From Flavobacteriales bacterium UBA952 (GTDB lineage Bacteria > Bacteroidota > Bacteroidia > Flavobacteriales_D > Crocinitomicaceae), in contig DBCS01000007.1 of NCBI GenBank assembly GCA_002293185.1, positions 143,939 to 207,938 on the forward strand: a stretch of DNA of 64,000 nt, in the 5' to 3' direction. The position numbers and the translations under genes were made by a program. Below are positions 44,177 through 52,724 of this stretch, one piece after another (positions within the stretch are counted from its first letter, which is position 1; each line of letters opens with the position of its first letter). Below the pieces are notes generated by a model that ran no database searches, was not told where the DNA came from, and saw nothing but the letters and a program-made list of their open reading frames with translations.

Positions 44177-47100
44177 TTATCGAATCAAATTAATATGGCC
44201 CGTAATGGTTTGGCGTTTATCCAAGGAGGGTGTTTTTATAGTAATTACGTAGGTATACGTTCCAGCCGGACAAGAGTTGCCTTTTGCTCCATAGGATGCG
44301 TCCCAACCAATATTTGGATGGAGTGATTCAAAAATGATTTCTCCCCAGCGGTTGTAGATGAGCATTTGGTAGTTAAATGGATCAACACCTGTTGTAAAGA
44401 TAGGAAGAAATGTTTGATTGAATTGATCTCCATCTGGCGTGAAGGTATTTGGAATGTAATAGACTAACCCGGGGTCAAAACCAATGAAAAAGGATGTGGA
44501 ATCAGCACAGCCTAAATCAGAGAAAGCGAAGAGTACAACATCGACACCTTGATTTTCTACTTGAAAAACATGTGTGGGTCCTTCTTCATTTGAAGTTGCA
44601 CCGTCGCCAAAATTCCAAACATAGCTCGTTGCGCCAATTGAACTATTCCAAAAAGACAACGCTTGATTAGGTTCTGTAAATACTTCTGAAGATGGTTCAA
44701 AAGACGCTATTGGATAATTATCGACTGCAATCATATTTGGTATCGTGGTGGTGGTGCTACAACCGTTTAATGTGGTTGTTAAAGAAATGGAAAAAGTGCC
44801 ATTGGTGTTAAAAGTCAGATTGGCAAGTTCTCCGCTGGCACTGAGTTGATTACTCGTTTCCCAGGTGTAGGAGGAATAGTTGCCGACATCTGCACTGAGG
44901 CTGACGCTAAGAGGAACACAGCCTTGCAGCACATCAGCAGTAAAGCTACTGATGGGTTGGGGCAGAACGGTTACGGTAGCTTGAATCGTATCTGACGAAC
45001 AACCGTTGAGCACATTGTATACTTGAATAGTGGTGTCTTGTTGTGGTGTGAAGGTATTTGTAGAACTACCTTGCGTATTATTTGGCCCCCAAAAAAATGT
45101 GCCAGAAGGGTTGGCGTTGGCTACAAGGGTAACAGCATTTCCTGCACAAATTGTTTGGTTACTTATGGTTATATTAGGAACCGGAAGAACCGTGACTGTG
45201 GCCGTTGCTGGAGCAGAACTACAGCCATTGACCGTGTAGACCAGAATATAGTTTGTAGTTAACGTTGGGCTCAAAGTTTGAAAACTAGCAGAACTACCAT
45301 TAGACCAACTATAGGTTCCGTTTGGTAAATCAACGAAGGCGCCGATGGTGGCAAAGTCTCCGCTGCAAATGGTGTCATTTTGAGTAAGAACCTGAGGAAC
45401 AGGCTTCACTACAATACTTGCGGTAGCGGTATCTGCACAACCCGCTACACTATAAATTACTTGATATGAATTAGTTAGGCTCACTACCAAACTAAGGTTG
45501 GCTTGATTGCTTGCCGATGGTGACCAATTATAGGTACCTCCAGTAATAGAGACTTGTGTCGTAATGGTACCGACGCTACCAGCACATGTGGTGTCATTTT
45601 GCGCACTGATGGTAGGATAAGGATTAACTATAACAGTAAGTGAAACAGGATTGGCACACAAACCAACTGTTGGTGTAAAGGTGTAAGTGGTAGTGGCATT
45701 AAAGTTAGGTGCTGGATTCCAAGAACCTGTTACACCGTTGGTTGATGTTGCTGGCAGAACAAAAGGAGACCCAATACAAATAGGTGCTATTGCATTAAAA
45801 ATTGGTGTGGTGTTTGCTTGCTGATTAATGGTTATGGTTTCTGTATCAATACAACCATTTGTTCCTGTTGCGGTCACGGTATAGGTGCCCGCTGCGGTGA
45901 TTGTTAAATTATTCGTGCTTGCGAGTACGGTTGTTCCATTAGACCAACTGTAACTTACTCCGCCGCTGGCATTCAGTTGAATGGATGTGGTGTTGCAATT
46001 GAGATTATTTGTTCCGGTGATATTCTGAATAAGCGCTACAGGCGGCGTTATATTTTGTGAAATAACCAGCACTTCGGTATCAATACACCCGTTTAGCCCT
46101 GTTGCTGCAAGCGTATATGTACCTGGTGTTGTAATGGTTGTTGTGCTTGTTGTGGAGATAGTTGTCGAACCATTAGACCATGAATAAGTATTCCCTCCAG
46201 TACCATTCAGTGTGATAGCTGGCGTACTACAAGTCAAGACCTGGGTATTAGGGGCGGTCGTAATTGCTGCTACAGGTACTGAAATATCTTGTATAATGGT
46301 CATACTTGTTGTGGCTGCACAGCCATTTTGGTCAAGAACACCAAGCGTATAAGTTCCGGGCGCTGTAACGGAGATTGTTGGCCCTGTTGAAATAGGAATT
46401 ACTCCATTGGCCCAAGCAAAGAATCCGCTTCCAACGGCACTGAGACTTATCGTTGTTTGTGTGCAGTTTAATACGGTTGTATTTGGGGCATTGGCAATAC
46501 TTAAAGACGGCAAAGGATTTACAACAACTGAAATAGAAGCCGGCAGCGCACAAAGGCCTGCAAGTGGTGTGAATATATAAGTTGTCGTTTGTAGGTTGTT
46601 TGGCAAAGGAGCCCATGATCCTGAGATGCCTTCTATAGATGATGTTGGAAGTGTAGGAAAGGTGCCACCGGCACAAATCGCTGGAATTGGTGCAAAACTT
46701 GGCGTAATGTTCGGATTGACAACAACGACGCCATTCAAATTAGACGTTCCATTCCAGAAACCTCCGCCTGTTGTATTGTATCCACCATAAACCGTACAAC
46801 CATTGAAGGTGTAGCTAAATGCATAGTAGTAAGTTCCGGGAGCAAGGTTACTCAGGGTTGCTTGATATTCGTCGTTGTTTGGATTCACCAATGAAGCCGG
46901 ATTGTACGTTGCGCTGGACCACGCACTTAGCGGCCATGTTGCTGGGTTTGTATTGGTTGTGCTGAGTCCAATTTGAACAGTAATTCCACTAGCTTGCCCC
47001 GTCGCTTCTGTGAGCCCTAGTTCGTATACTTGACCGTAAACAGTTAAACTTTGACCTTCACATATTGAACTATTACCCGGTGCTTGAGTATTCACAAAAT

Positions 47101-48004
47101 CAAGCCCATTAATTTGTGTTGCAGTAATGTTGTTGCTGGTTGCACTACAACCACCAATGGTATATTGAACATTGTAAGTTGTTGTAGCAGCAGGGCTAAC
47201 AGTGATAGTATTGGAGGTTTGGCCACCAGGAGCCCAAAGGAAAGCCCCCCCACTTGGAATACCTGTGGCATTTAAAGTTACCGATGAACCTGGACAAAAA
47301 GTTTGAGAAGTACCTGTTATTGTGGGTGTTGGATTGACAGTTACGATGACTTGATCTTGACTGGTGCAGCTTCCTTGGGTTGCAGTGAGTGTATAAGTGG
47401 TAGTTGTGGTTGGTGTAGCTATTGGGTTGAGAATATTCGTGGAGCTCAGACCCGCTGCGGGGCTCCATAAAATAGTAAGAGGCGCAGTACTCCCAGATCC
47501 GCTTCCAATAGACGCAAGACCAGCCAATTGAACAGAGCCCCCAGCACAGAGTACAAGGTTAATGCCTGCATTTACAATTGGGTTGGTACAACTTGTAGTT
47601 GGGCAACTCGTAAAGTATGAAACCGAAGCAGCACCATAAAGTGGTTGGCAAAAAAACTGTGAAAGCTGTATGCTGTATGCACCACTTGTTGGACAAAGCC
47701 AAACAGCATTGGTTTGTAAAAAACCACATTGATCGTCCCAGCCTTGCACCAATGTACCCGCTGCGTTATAAATTCTCAAGTAAGTATCCACAGAACTCAG
47801 CCCACACGTTGCAAAAGTATAGGTACAACCAGCAGTAGCAGTAAAGGTAAAAACTGGAGCAGTTCCTGCTGGAAAAGTTGCTGTAAATTGAGTTGTGGTG
47901 CTTGGAGTAATCGCCGTAGTACTCGTTGGGGGCGTGCAATATTGCGCGTGCAGCCGAGCATAAAACAACGGAAAAATCAAAAACAGGAAAATCCAAAAAC
48001 GCAT
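44177..48004 (-). CDS. giant surface adhesin with about eleven Ig-like repeats, PKD and type B sorting domain
   Basis: This 1275-residue paralogue of the neighbouring adhesin has a signal peptide (about 1-20, ending RLHAQ). Its N-terminal domain is different from that of its neighbour: CTYTFATCGLSSVDTYLRIY and then WDDQCG, a beta-sandwich often seen on secreted Bacteroidota proteins. About eleven cysteine-paired Ig-like repeats cover about residues 140-1015. A PKD domain (VWNFGDGATS) is near 1125. The C-terminus YIPNTFTPDGDQFNQTF, IYNRWGEIIFES and GHINLIR is the type B sorting domain, very close to that of its neighbour. The gene ends exactly where the next begins. The ligand is unknown. Confidence 0.88.
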   Translation of the reverse strand: MRFWIFLFLIFPLFYARLHAQYCTPPTSTTAITPSTTTQFTATFPAGTAPVFTFTATAGCTYTFATCGLSSVDTYLRIYNAAGTLVQGWDDQCGFLQTNAVWLCPTSGAYSIQLSQFFCQPLYGAASVSYFTSCPTTSCTNPIVNAGINLVLCAGGSVQLAGLASIGSGSGSTAPLTILWSPAAGLSSTNILNPIATPTTTTTYTLTATQGSCTSQDQVIVTVNPTPTITGTSQTFCPGSSVTLNATGIPSGGAFLWAPGGQTSNTITVSPAATTTYNVQYTIGGCSATSNNITATQINGLDFVNTQAPGNSSICEGQSLTVYGQVYELGLTEATGQASGITVQIGLSTTNTNPATWPLSAWSSATYNPASLVNPNNDEYQATLSNLAPGTYYYAFSYTFNGCTVYGGYNTTGGGFWNGTSNLNGVVVVNPNITPSFAPIPAICAGGTFPTLPTSSIEGISGSWAPLPNNLQTTTYIFTPLAGLCALPASISVVVNPLPSLSIANAPNTTVLNCTQTTISLSAVGSGFFAWANGVIPISTGPTISVTAPGTYTLGVLDQNGCAATTSMTIIQDISVPVAAITTAPNTQVLTCSTPAITLNGTGGNTYSWSNGSTTISTTSTTTITTPGTYTLAATGLNGCIDTEVLVISQNITPPVALIQNITGTNNLNCNTTSIQLNASGGVSYSWSNGTTVLASTNNLTITAAGTYTVTATGTNGCIDTETITINQQANTTPIFNAIAPICIGSPFVLPATSTNGVTGSWNPAPNFNATTTYTFTPTVGLCANPVSLTVIVNPYPTISAQNDTTCAGSVGTITTQVSITGGTYNWSPSASNQANLSLVVSLTNSYQVIYSVAGCADTATASIVVKPVPQVLTQNDTICSGDFATIGAFVDLPNGTYSWSNGSSASFQTLSPTLTTNYILVYTVNGCSSAPATATVTVLPVPNITISNQTICAGNAVTLVANANPSGTFFWGPNNTQGSSTNTFTPQQDTTIQVYNVLNGCSSDTIQATVTVLPQPISSFTADVLQGCVPLSVSLSADVGNYSSYTWETSNQLSASGELANLTFNTNGTFSISLTTTLNGCSTTTTIPNMIAVDNYPIASFEPSSEVFTEPNQALSFWNSSIGATSYVWNFGDGATSNEEGPTHVFQVENQGVDVVLFAFSDLGCADSTSFFIGFDPGLVYYIPNTFTPDGDQFNQTFLPIFTTGVDPFNYQMLIYNRWGEIIFESLHPNIGWDASYGAKGNSCPAGTYTYVITIKTPSLDKRQTITGHINLIR
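44950..47590 (-). repeat. tandem Ig-like repeats inside the 1275-residue adhesin
   Basis: About eleven protein repeats of two sub-types. One opens CxGxxxTL and has a GGTYxWSP core. The other, in the middle, reads NCNTTSIQLNASGG and then GCIDTETITI. The middle sub-type is the most alike between copies and may be the youngest. Confidence 0.7.
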
Positions 48005-48087
48005 GGAAGTTAGTAGTTCAGGTTCAGCGGGTTAAATTTAACAAAACCGAAACGATTAAATTACATAAACGTTGCCTTTTGTTTGAC

Positions 48088-48115
48088 AAAAAAGGCTTCC
48101 GAAGAAGCCTTTTTT
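48088..48115 (-). terminator. UUCG-loop terminator after accC
   Basis: Directly after the accC stop, the minus strand has an AAGGCTTC/GAAGCCTT stem closed by a C(UUCG)G tetraloop, extended by A-T pairs to about 12 bp and followed by a T run. It could also work in the other direction, but no plus-strand gene ends here. Confidence 0.9.
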
Positions 48116-49450
48116 TTAAAATTCAAAAGTGTCCATGAACTTGGTAGTGAAGTTACCGGAGTTGAAGTCGGAACTCTCCATGAGTTTCTGGTGAAAAGGA
48201 ATCGTTGTTTTAACACCGCCTATGACGTATTCACTGAGCGCTCTTTTCATTTTTAGAATGGCTTCCTCTCTGGTTTGAGCAACAACGATGAGTTTAGAAA
48301 TCATGGAGTCGTAATGAGGAGGAATAGAATAACCTGCATAGACATGCGCATCGATTCTTACGCCGTGCCCACCTGGGCAATGGTAATCGGTAATTTTTCC
48401 TGGACTCGGACGAAAATCAGCATAAGGATCTTCGGCATTAATACGACACTGAATGGCGTGCATGGTTGGGTAGTAATTTTTACCTGAAATTTTTTCTCCG
48501 GCCGCAATTTTGATTTGCTCCTTGACGAGGTCAAAATTGATGACTTCTTCGGTTATCGTGTGCTCTACTTGAATACGTGTATTCATTTCCATGAAGTAGA
48601 AGTCTCGGTTTTTGTCAACTAAAAACTCAACGGTGCCAACGCCTTCGTATTTGACGGCTTTAGCTGCTTTGATGGCCGCCTCACCCATGCGCTCGCGTAG
48701 TTCGTCTGTCATGAATGGCGAAGGTGTTTCTTCAACTAATTTTTGATGACGGCGCTGAATAGAGCAATCGCGCTCCGAGAGGTGACAAGCATTACCGTAT
48801 TGGTCTCCGGCAATCTGAATTTCAATATGGCGTGGTTCTTCGATGAACTTTTCCATGTAGATACCGTCGTTACCAAATGCAGCTCCTGCTTCCTGACGAG
48901 CGGAGTCCCAGGCAGCTTCCATTTCGTCTTTTTTCCAGACGATGCGCATGCCTTTACCACCACCACCCGCAGTTGCTTTTAATATGATGGGGTATTTCAC
49001 GACTTCTGCCGAAACATAGGCGTCGTCAAGATCTTTTAACAAGCCAGCAGAACCTGGTATACATGGAACGCCAGCAGCAATCATGGTTGCTTTTGCTGTG
49101 GATTTGTCTCCCATACCAGCAATTTGTTCGGGCAAAGCTCCAATGAATTTGATGCCATGTTCCTGACAAACTTTGGAAAACTTCTCGTTTTCGGAAAGGA
49201 ATCCGTAGCCTGGGTGAATAGCATCAGCATTGGTAATTTCTGCTGCTGCAATGATATTTGGGATACTTAAATAAGACAAGGCGCTGGTTGGAGGACCAAT
49301 ACAAACTGCTTCATCGGCAAAGCGTACAGGTAAGCTGTCTTTGTCTGCGGTAGAGTAAACTGCTACCGTTTTGATGCCCATTTCTTTGCAAGTACGAATA
49401 ACGCGCAACGCAATTTCTCCGCGATTGGCGATCAAAATTTTCTTAAACAT
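48116..49450 (-). CDS. accC: biotin carboxylase subunit of acetyl-CoA carboxylase
   Basis: This 444-residue ATP-grasp enzyme carboxylates the biotin on AccB, the first half of malonyl-CoA synthesis. The N-terminus MFKKILIANRGEIALRVI is the family standard; an earlier in-frame start would add eight residues overlapping the accB end. Motifs include ATAGGGGKGMRIV (glycine-rich ATP loop), EMNTRIQVEHTITEE (metal- and bicarbonate-site Glu and Arg) and QCRINAEDP. It is last in a long minus-strand run that also holds accB, fabH and plsX, and a strong terminator follows. The carboxyltransferase genes accA and accD are not in the window. Confidence 0.97.
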   Translation of the reverse strand: MFKKILIANRGEIALRVIRTCKEMGIKTVAVYSTADKDSLPVRFADEAVCIGPPTSALSYLSIPNIIAAAEITNADAIHPGYGFLSENEKFSKVCQEHGIKFIGALPEQIAGMGDKSTAKATMIAAGVPCIPGSAGLLKDLDDAYVSAEVVKYPIILKATAGGGGKGMRIVWKKDEMEAAWDSARQEAGAAFGNDGIYMEKFIEEPRHIEIQIAGDQYGNACHLSERDCSIQRRHQKLVEETPSPFMTDELRERMGEAAIKAAKAVKYEGVGTVEFLVDKNRDFYFMEMNTRIQVEHTITEEVINFDLVKEQIKIAAGEKISGKNYYPTMHAIQCRINAEDPYADFRPSPGKITDYHCPGGHGVRIDAHVYAGYSIPPHYDSMISKLIVVAQTREEAILKMKRALSEYVIGGVKTTIPFHQKLMESSDFNSGNFTTKFMDTFEF

Positions 49451-49460
49451 AATGCTATTT

Positions 49461-49931
49461 TTAAGCTGGGTCAACCAAGAACAATGGCTGATCGTAGTCC
49501 ACAGGGCTCGCGTTGTCTACGAGAACCTTTATAATTTTTCCTGAAATTTCTGCTTCAATTTCATTGAAGGTCTTCATGGCTTCAATAATACATACTTTAT
49601 CTCCTTTTTGAATGGTGTCGCCAATATTTACAAAGGCGTCTTTGTCTGGTCCTGGTGTGCGATAGAAGGTGCCAATCATTGGAGATTTGACTGTAATGTA
49701 TCTACTGTTTTCGGTGCTGTTTTCGTTGTTTTCAGTAGTTACTGGAGCAACATTGGTTACAGCAGGGGCTGCAGCAACAGGAGCTGTTGCAACGGGAGCG
49801 GCCTGATACATGATTGGTTCAGTTTGACTTCCTTTGATTGAAATGCGAAAACCCTCTCTTTCGATTTCAACTTTGCCGAGTCCTGATTTGGATACCAATT
49901 TGATGAGGTCTTTGATTTCTTCTAAATTCAT
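49461..49931 (-). CDS. accB: biotin carboxyl carrier protein of acetyl-CoA carboxylase
   Basis: The 156-residue carrier shuttles the carboxyl group on a biotin attached to Lys120 in EAMKTFNEI (the common form is EAMKMMNEI). An N-terminal helical segment (MNLEEIKDLIKLVSKSG) and an Ala/Pro-rich flexible linker (about 43-66) precede the biotinyl domain, in which VKSPMIGTFY and SPVDYDQPLF are also standard. It lies 10 bases upstream of accC and 28 downstream of fabH. Confidence 0.96.
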   Translation of the reverse strand: MNLEEIKDLIKLVSKSGLGKVEIEREGFRISIKGSQTEPIMYQAAPVATAPVAAAPAVTNVAPVTTENNENSTENSRYITVKSPMIGTFYRTPGPDKDAFVNIGDTIQKGDKVCIIEAMKTFNEIEAEISGKIIKVLVDNASPVDYDQPLFLVDPA

Positions 49932-49959
49932 GGTTTAATTTTTTTCAAAGTTAATTTAA

Positions 49960-50949
49960 TTATGAATTGTAGGCCCATTTGAGGTAAATTGCTCCCCAAG
50001 TGAAGCCGCCGCCAAATGCGGAAAGAATAAGTACATCGCCTTTCTTTAACTGACTTTCGTAGTCCCAGAGACAAAGTGGCAAAGTGCCGGCGGTGGTATT
50101 GCCGTAACGTTCAATATTGATCATGACCTTTTCTTTCGTAAGGCCCATTCGATTAGCGGTGGCATCTATGATTCTAAGATTAGCTTGATGTGGAACCAAC
50201 CAACTAACATCGTCGCTAGTTAAGTGATTGCGCTCCATAATTTCAGCTGAGACATCTGCCATGTTGGTCACTGCAAATTTAAAAACGGCTTGACCTTCTT
50301 GCTTTACGTAGTGCTGGCGGTTTTCAACCGTTTCAATTGAGGCGGGCATGTAGGATCCGCCGGCAGGTTGTTGAAGGTATTGACGACCTGATCCATCGCT
50401 TTTTAAAATGAAGTCCATGACTCCGTTTCCTTCATCGTTTGGCTCGAGCAATACCGCACCTGCACCGTCTCCGAAAATAACACAAGTAGTTCGGTCTTGA
50501 TAATCGATGATAGAGGTCATTTTATCAACACCAATGACCAGTACTTTTTTATGTTTCCCTGATTCAATAAATTGAGCTCCGGTGGATAGCGCATAGAGGA
50601 AACCTGAGCAAGCTGCGTTCAAATCATAGCTCCATGCGTTTTTCATGCCTACTTTATCACAAACAATATTGGCGGTGCTGGGAAAGGGGTGGTCAGGGGT
50701 TACTGTTCCGACAATAACGAGTTCGATGTCTAGCGGATCAATGCCTTTTTTTTCAAGTAGTGCTTTGACTGCTGCTGCTGCCATATCAGAACTTGCACCA
50801 TCTTTCATGATGCGGCGCTCTTTGATGCCTGTGCGGCTTGTGATCCATTCGTCAGTAGTATCAACCAACTTGGCTAAATCTTCGTTTGATAAAATATGTT
50901 CAGGCACATAGCCCTGAACTGCAGTTATGGCAGCGGTGATTTTACCCAT
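49960..50949 (-). CDS. fabH: beta-ketoacyl-ACP synthase III
   Basis: This 329-residue enzyme starts fatty-acid chains by condensing an acyl-CoA with malonyl-ACP. The catalytic Cys114 is in NAACSGFLYAL. The His is in WLVPHQANLRIID near residue 245, and the Asn in YGNTTAGT near 275. Entry motifs DEWITSRTGIKERR are typical. It follows plsX after 2 bases and precedes accB, so precursor supply and chain initiation are transcribed together. Confidence 0.96.
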   Translation of the reverse strand: MGKITAAITAVQGYVPEHILSNEDLAKLVDTTDEWITSRTGIKERRIMKDGASSDMAAAAVKALLEKKGIDPLDIELVIVGTVTPDHPFPSTANIVCDKVGMKNAWSYDLNAACSGFLYALSTGAQFIESGKHKKVLVIGVDKMTSIIDYQDRTTCVIFGDGAGAVLLEPNDEGNGVMDFILKSDGSGRQYLQQPAGGSYMPASIETVENRQHYVKQEGQAVFKFAVTNMADVSAEIMERNHLTSDDVSWLVPHQANLRIIDATANRMGLTKEKVMINIERYGNTTAGTLPLCLWDYESQLKKGDVLILSAFGGGFTWGAIYLKWAYNS

Positions 50950-50951
50950 GA

Positions 50952-51890
50952 TTAGTTAAAAGCTTCGTTAATTTTTTCAGTTAAATTGGAAGTCACGACG
51001 TTGTGCGCATGAAGAATCATATTCTTGACGGCAATATCATTCGAGATACCATGACCTATAATTGCGTTTCCTTTGACGCCTAATATAGGAGTGCCACCGT
51101 AATTTTCATAATTAAAGCGGTCAAAATAGGCATCTTGAATTCCGCGTTTTTTGATGAGGGTATAAATTCCTTCTGCTTCTTTGAGGACGATATTACCGGT
51201 AAATCCGTCGCAAACAATAACGTCGGCTGCTCCTGTAAAAATATCTCGTCCTTCAATGTTTCCTGTGAAGTTCAGTTCGTCAGATTCGGCTAGCAATTTG
51301 TATGTTGCGATGGAAAGTAAATTGCCTTTAGAGTCTTCCTCGCCAATATTGAGCAAAGCCACTTTTGGATTTTCAATGCCTAAAACAGTTGTGGCATAAA
51401 CCGAACCAAGAACTGCAAATTGATAAAGCACATCTGACTTGCAGTCGGCATTGGAACCGACGTCTAACAATATAGACTGACCACCATTGATATTAGGCAG
51501 CGTAGAGGTAATACAGGGGCGGATTACTCCAGGAATGGTGTTGAGTTTGTACATTGAGCCCACGAGCATTGCGCCTGTGTTCCCATTACTTGCAAAAACA
51601 TCGATTAGGCCTTTGGCAAGCATTTCAAAACCAATAGCAATTGAACTGTTCGGTTTCTTGGGCAAGGCTCGGGTTGGATGATCGTGGTAAGTAATCACTT
51701 CTGGTGCATGCACGATTTCGAAAAGATCGGCGCTCTGTGAACGACTGGCTAATTCTTTTTGAATGATAAGTTCGTCGCCGTACAACACAATAGTTACATC
51801 ACTACCCAAAACTTGTTTGGCTAATAATGCACCATCTATTGTCGCTTTAGGAGCGAAATCGCCGCCAGAGACATCAAGCCCAATCTTCAT
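50952..51890 (-). CDS. plsX: phosphate acyltransferase PlsX
   Basis: The 312-residue protein converts acyl-ACP to acyl-phosphate, the donor for glycerol 3-phosphate acylation in phospholipid synthesis. It starts KIGLDVSGGDFAPKATIDGA, where most relatives have DAMGGD; the change to DVSGGD is known to me from other Bacteroidota. NIGEEDSKGN, GRDIFTGAADVIVCDGFTGN and the C-terminal GHGISND fit the family. It sits between rpmF and fabH, a gene order widely conserved in bacteria. Confidence 0.95.
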   Translation of the reverse strand: MKIGLDVSGGDFAPKATIDGALLAKQVLGSDVTIVLYGDELIIQKELASRSQSADLFEIVHAPEVITYHDHPTRALPKKPNSSIAIGFEMLAKGLIDVFASNGNTGAMLVGSMYKLNTIPGVIRPCITSTLPNINGGQSILLDVGSNADCKSDVLYQFAVLGSVYATTVLGIENPKVALLNIGEEDSKGNLLSIATYKLLAESDELNFTGNIEGRDIFTGAADVIVCDGFTGNIVLKEAEGIYTLIKKRGIQDAYFDRFNYENYGGTPILGVKGNAIIGHGISNDIAVKNMILHAHNVVTSNLTEKINEAFN

Positions 51891-51906
51891 GGGAGAAAAT
51901 TAGAAC

Positions 51907-52113
51907 TTACTGAACCTCCTCTACGGAGTCAGTTGTTTGCTCGGCTACAACTTTGCCTTTGTAGTAGAGTTTGCCCTCATGCCAATGCGCATGATGAAAC
52001 AAATGTGGCTGCCCGGTTGTAGGACAAGTTGCAACATTACTTGCAGTCGCTTTTTTGTGCGTTCTACGTTTGTCACGACGTGTGGTCGATATTCTTCGTT
52101 TAGGATGCGCCAT
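51907..52113 (-). CDS. rpmF: 50S ribosomal protein L32
   Basis: This 68-residue basic protein is part of the large ribosomal subunit. It starts MAHPKRRISTTRRDKRRTHK, the canonical L32 N-terminus. Only one cysteine (TCPTTGQPH) remains where zinc-binding forms have four, so it is the zinc-free type. It lies between the DUF177 gene and plsX, which is the usual bacterial arrangement. Confidence 0.97.
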   Translation of the reverse strand: MAHPKRRISTTRRDKRRTHKKATASNVATCPTTGQPHLFHHAHWHEGKLYYKGKVVAEQTTDSVEEVQ

Positions 52114-52133
52114 TTTATATTAATTTATATCTG

Positions 52134-52646
52134 TTAATTTAAATTCTTAAGTGCAGACCACCTGGGGTCTATTTCGTCGTCATCGGGTTTTGAATCAGAG
52201 GTAGGTTGTTGGTATTTATTTATTAATTCAACCATTTCTTCATTGCACTCCCCTTCTTCGTGAACCATTTTGGCAGGCAATGAAAGACTAATCAACTCAT
52301 ACAAAGGTTGAGTGAGGTCGATTTGATAACTTTCCGGAGCAAGGACAAGAAGGTTTTCATCTTCGGATTCTTCTTCTCCAAATGTGTAATAGAGCGTCAT
52401 ATCTCCTTCTATTTCTTGAGTTAAGGGCTCTGTACAGCGATCACAATCAGTAAAGATGAAACCCACTACATCGAGCTGAGCGATGAGCATTGTTTCTTTC
52501 TTTTCTAACTCGAGGTAGGCACTGAGCCGACCATTTTCGATGAGCGAGTAGGGCAATGATTCAAAGAACGATTTGTCAATGTCAAATTCAAATTCATGAA
52601 TCCCTTGCTTTAATCCTACAAAGGGTATGGCGAACGAACTTTTCAT
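52134..52646 (-). CDS. DUF177 (YceD-like) protein
   Basis: This 170-residue protein belongs to the DUF177/YceD family, needed for normal 23S rRNA accumulation in some bacteria and plants. Family features are the TDCDRC pair of cysteines near the middle, an acidic stretch (EEESEDEN), the LTQPLYELISLSLPAKMVH helix and the C-terminal DPRWSALKNL. Its genomic link with rpmF just downstream is conserved across bacteria. It has its own -7 box in the 78-base gap after pdxA. Confidence 0.92.
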   Translation of the reverse strand: MKSSFAIPFVGLKQGIHEFEFDIDKSFFESLPYSLIENGRLSAYLELEKKETMLIAQLDVVGFIFTDCDRCTEPLTQEIEGDMTLYYTFGEEESEDENLLVLAPESYQIDLTQPLYELISLSLPAKMVHEEGECNEEMVELINKYQQPTSDSKPDDDEIDPRWSALKNLN

Positions 52647-52677
52647 AATGAATGATTCACTGACGAAAACGAAAGGG

Positions 52678-52685
52678 CAAAATTA
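52678..52685 (-). promoter_or_regulatory. -7 promoter element for DUF177-rpmF-plsX-fabH-accBC
   Basis: The minus strand reads TAATTTTG, a perfect TAnnTTTG match, 31 bases before the DUF177 ATG. Confidence 0.6.
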
Positions 52686-52724
52686 GGGATTTATTTTGGA
52701 TTTTTAAAATGGATTGACACGATC

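Noticed and set aside
42250..47590. Regularly spaced repeats that could suggest a CRISPR array or DNA satellite
   Set aside because: The repeats are protein-coding, about 225-240 bases long and diverged; there are no identical short repeats with unique spacers and no cas genes.
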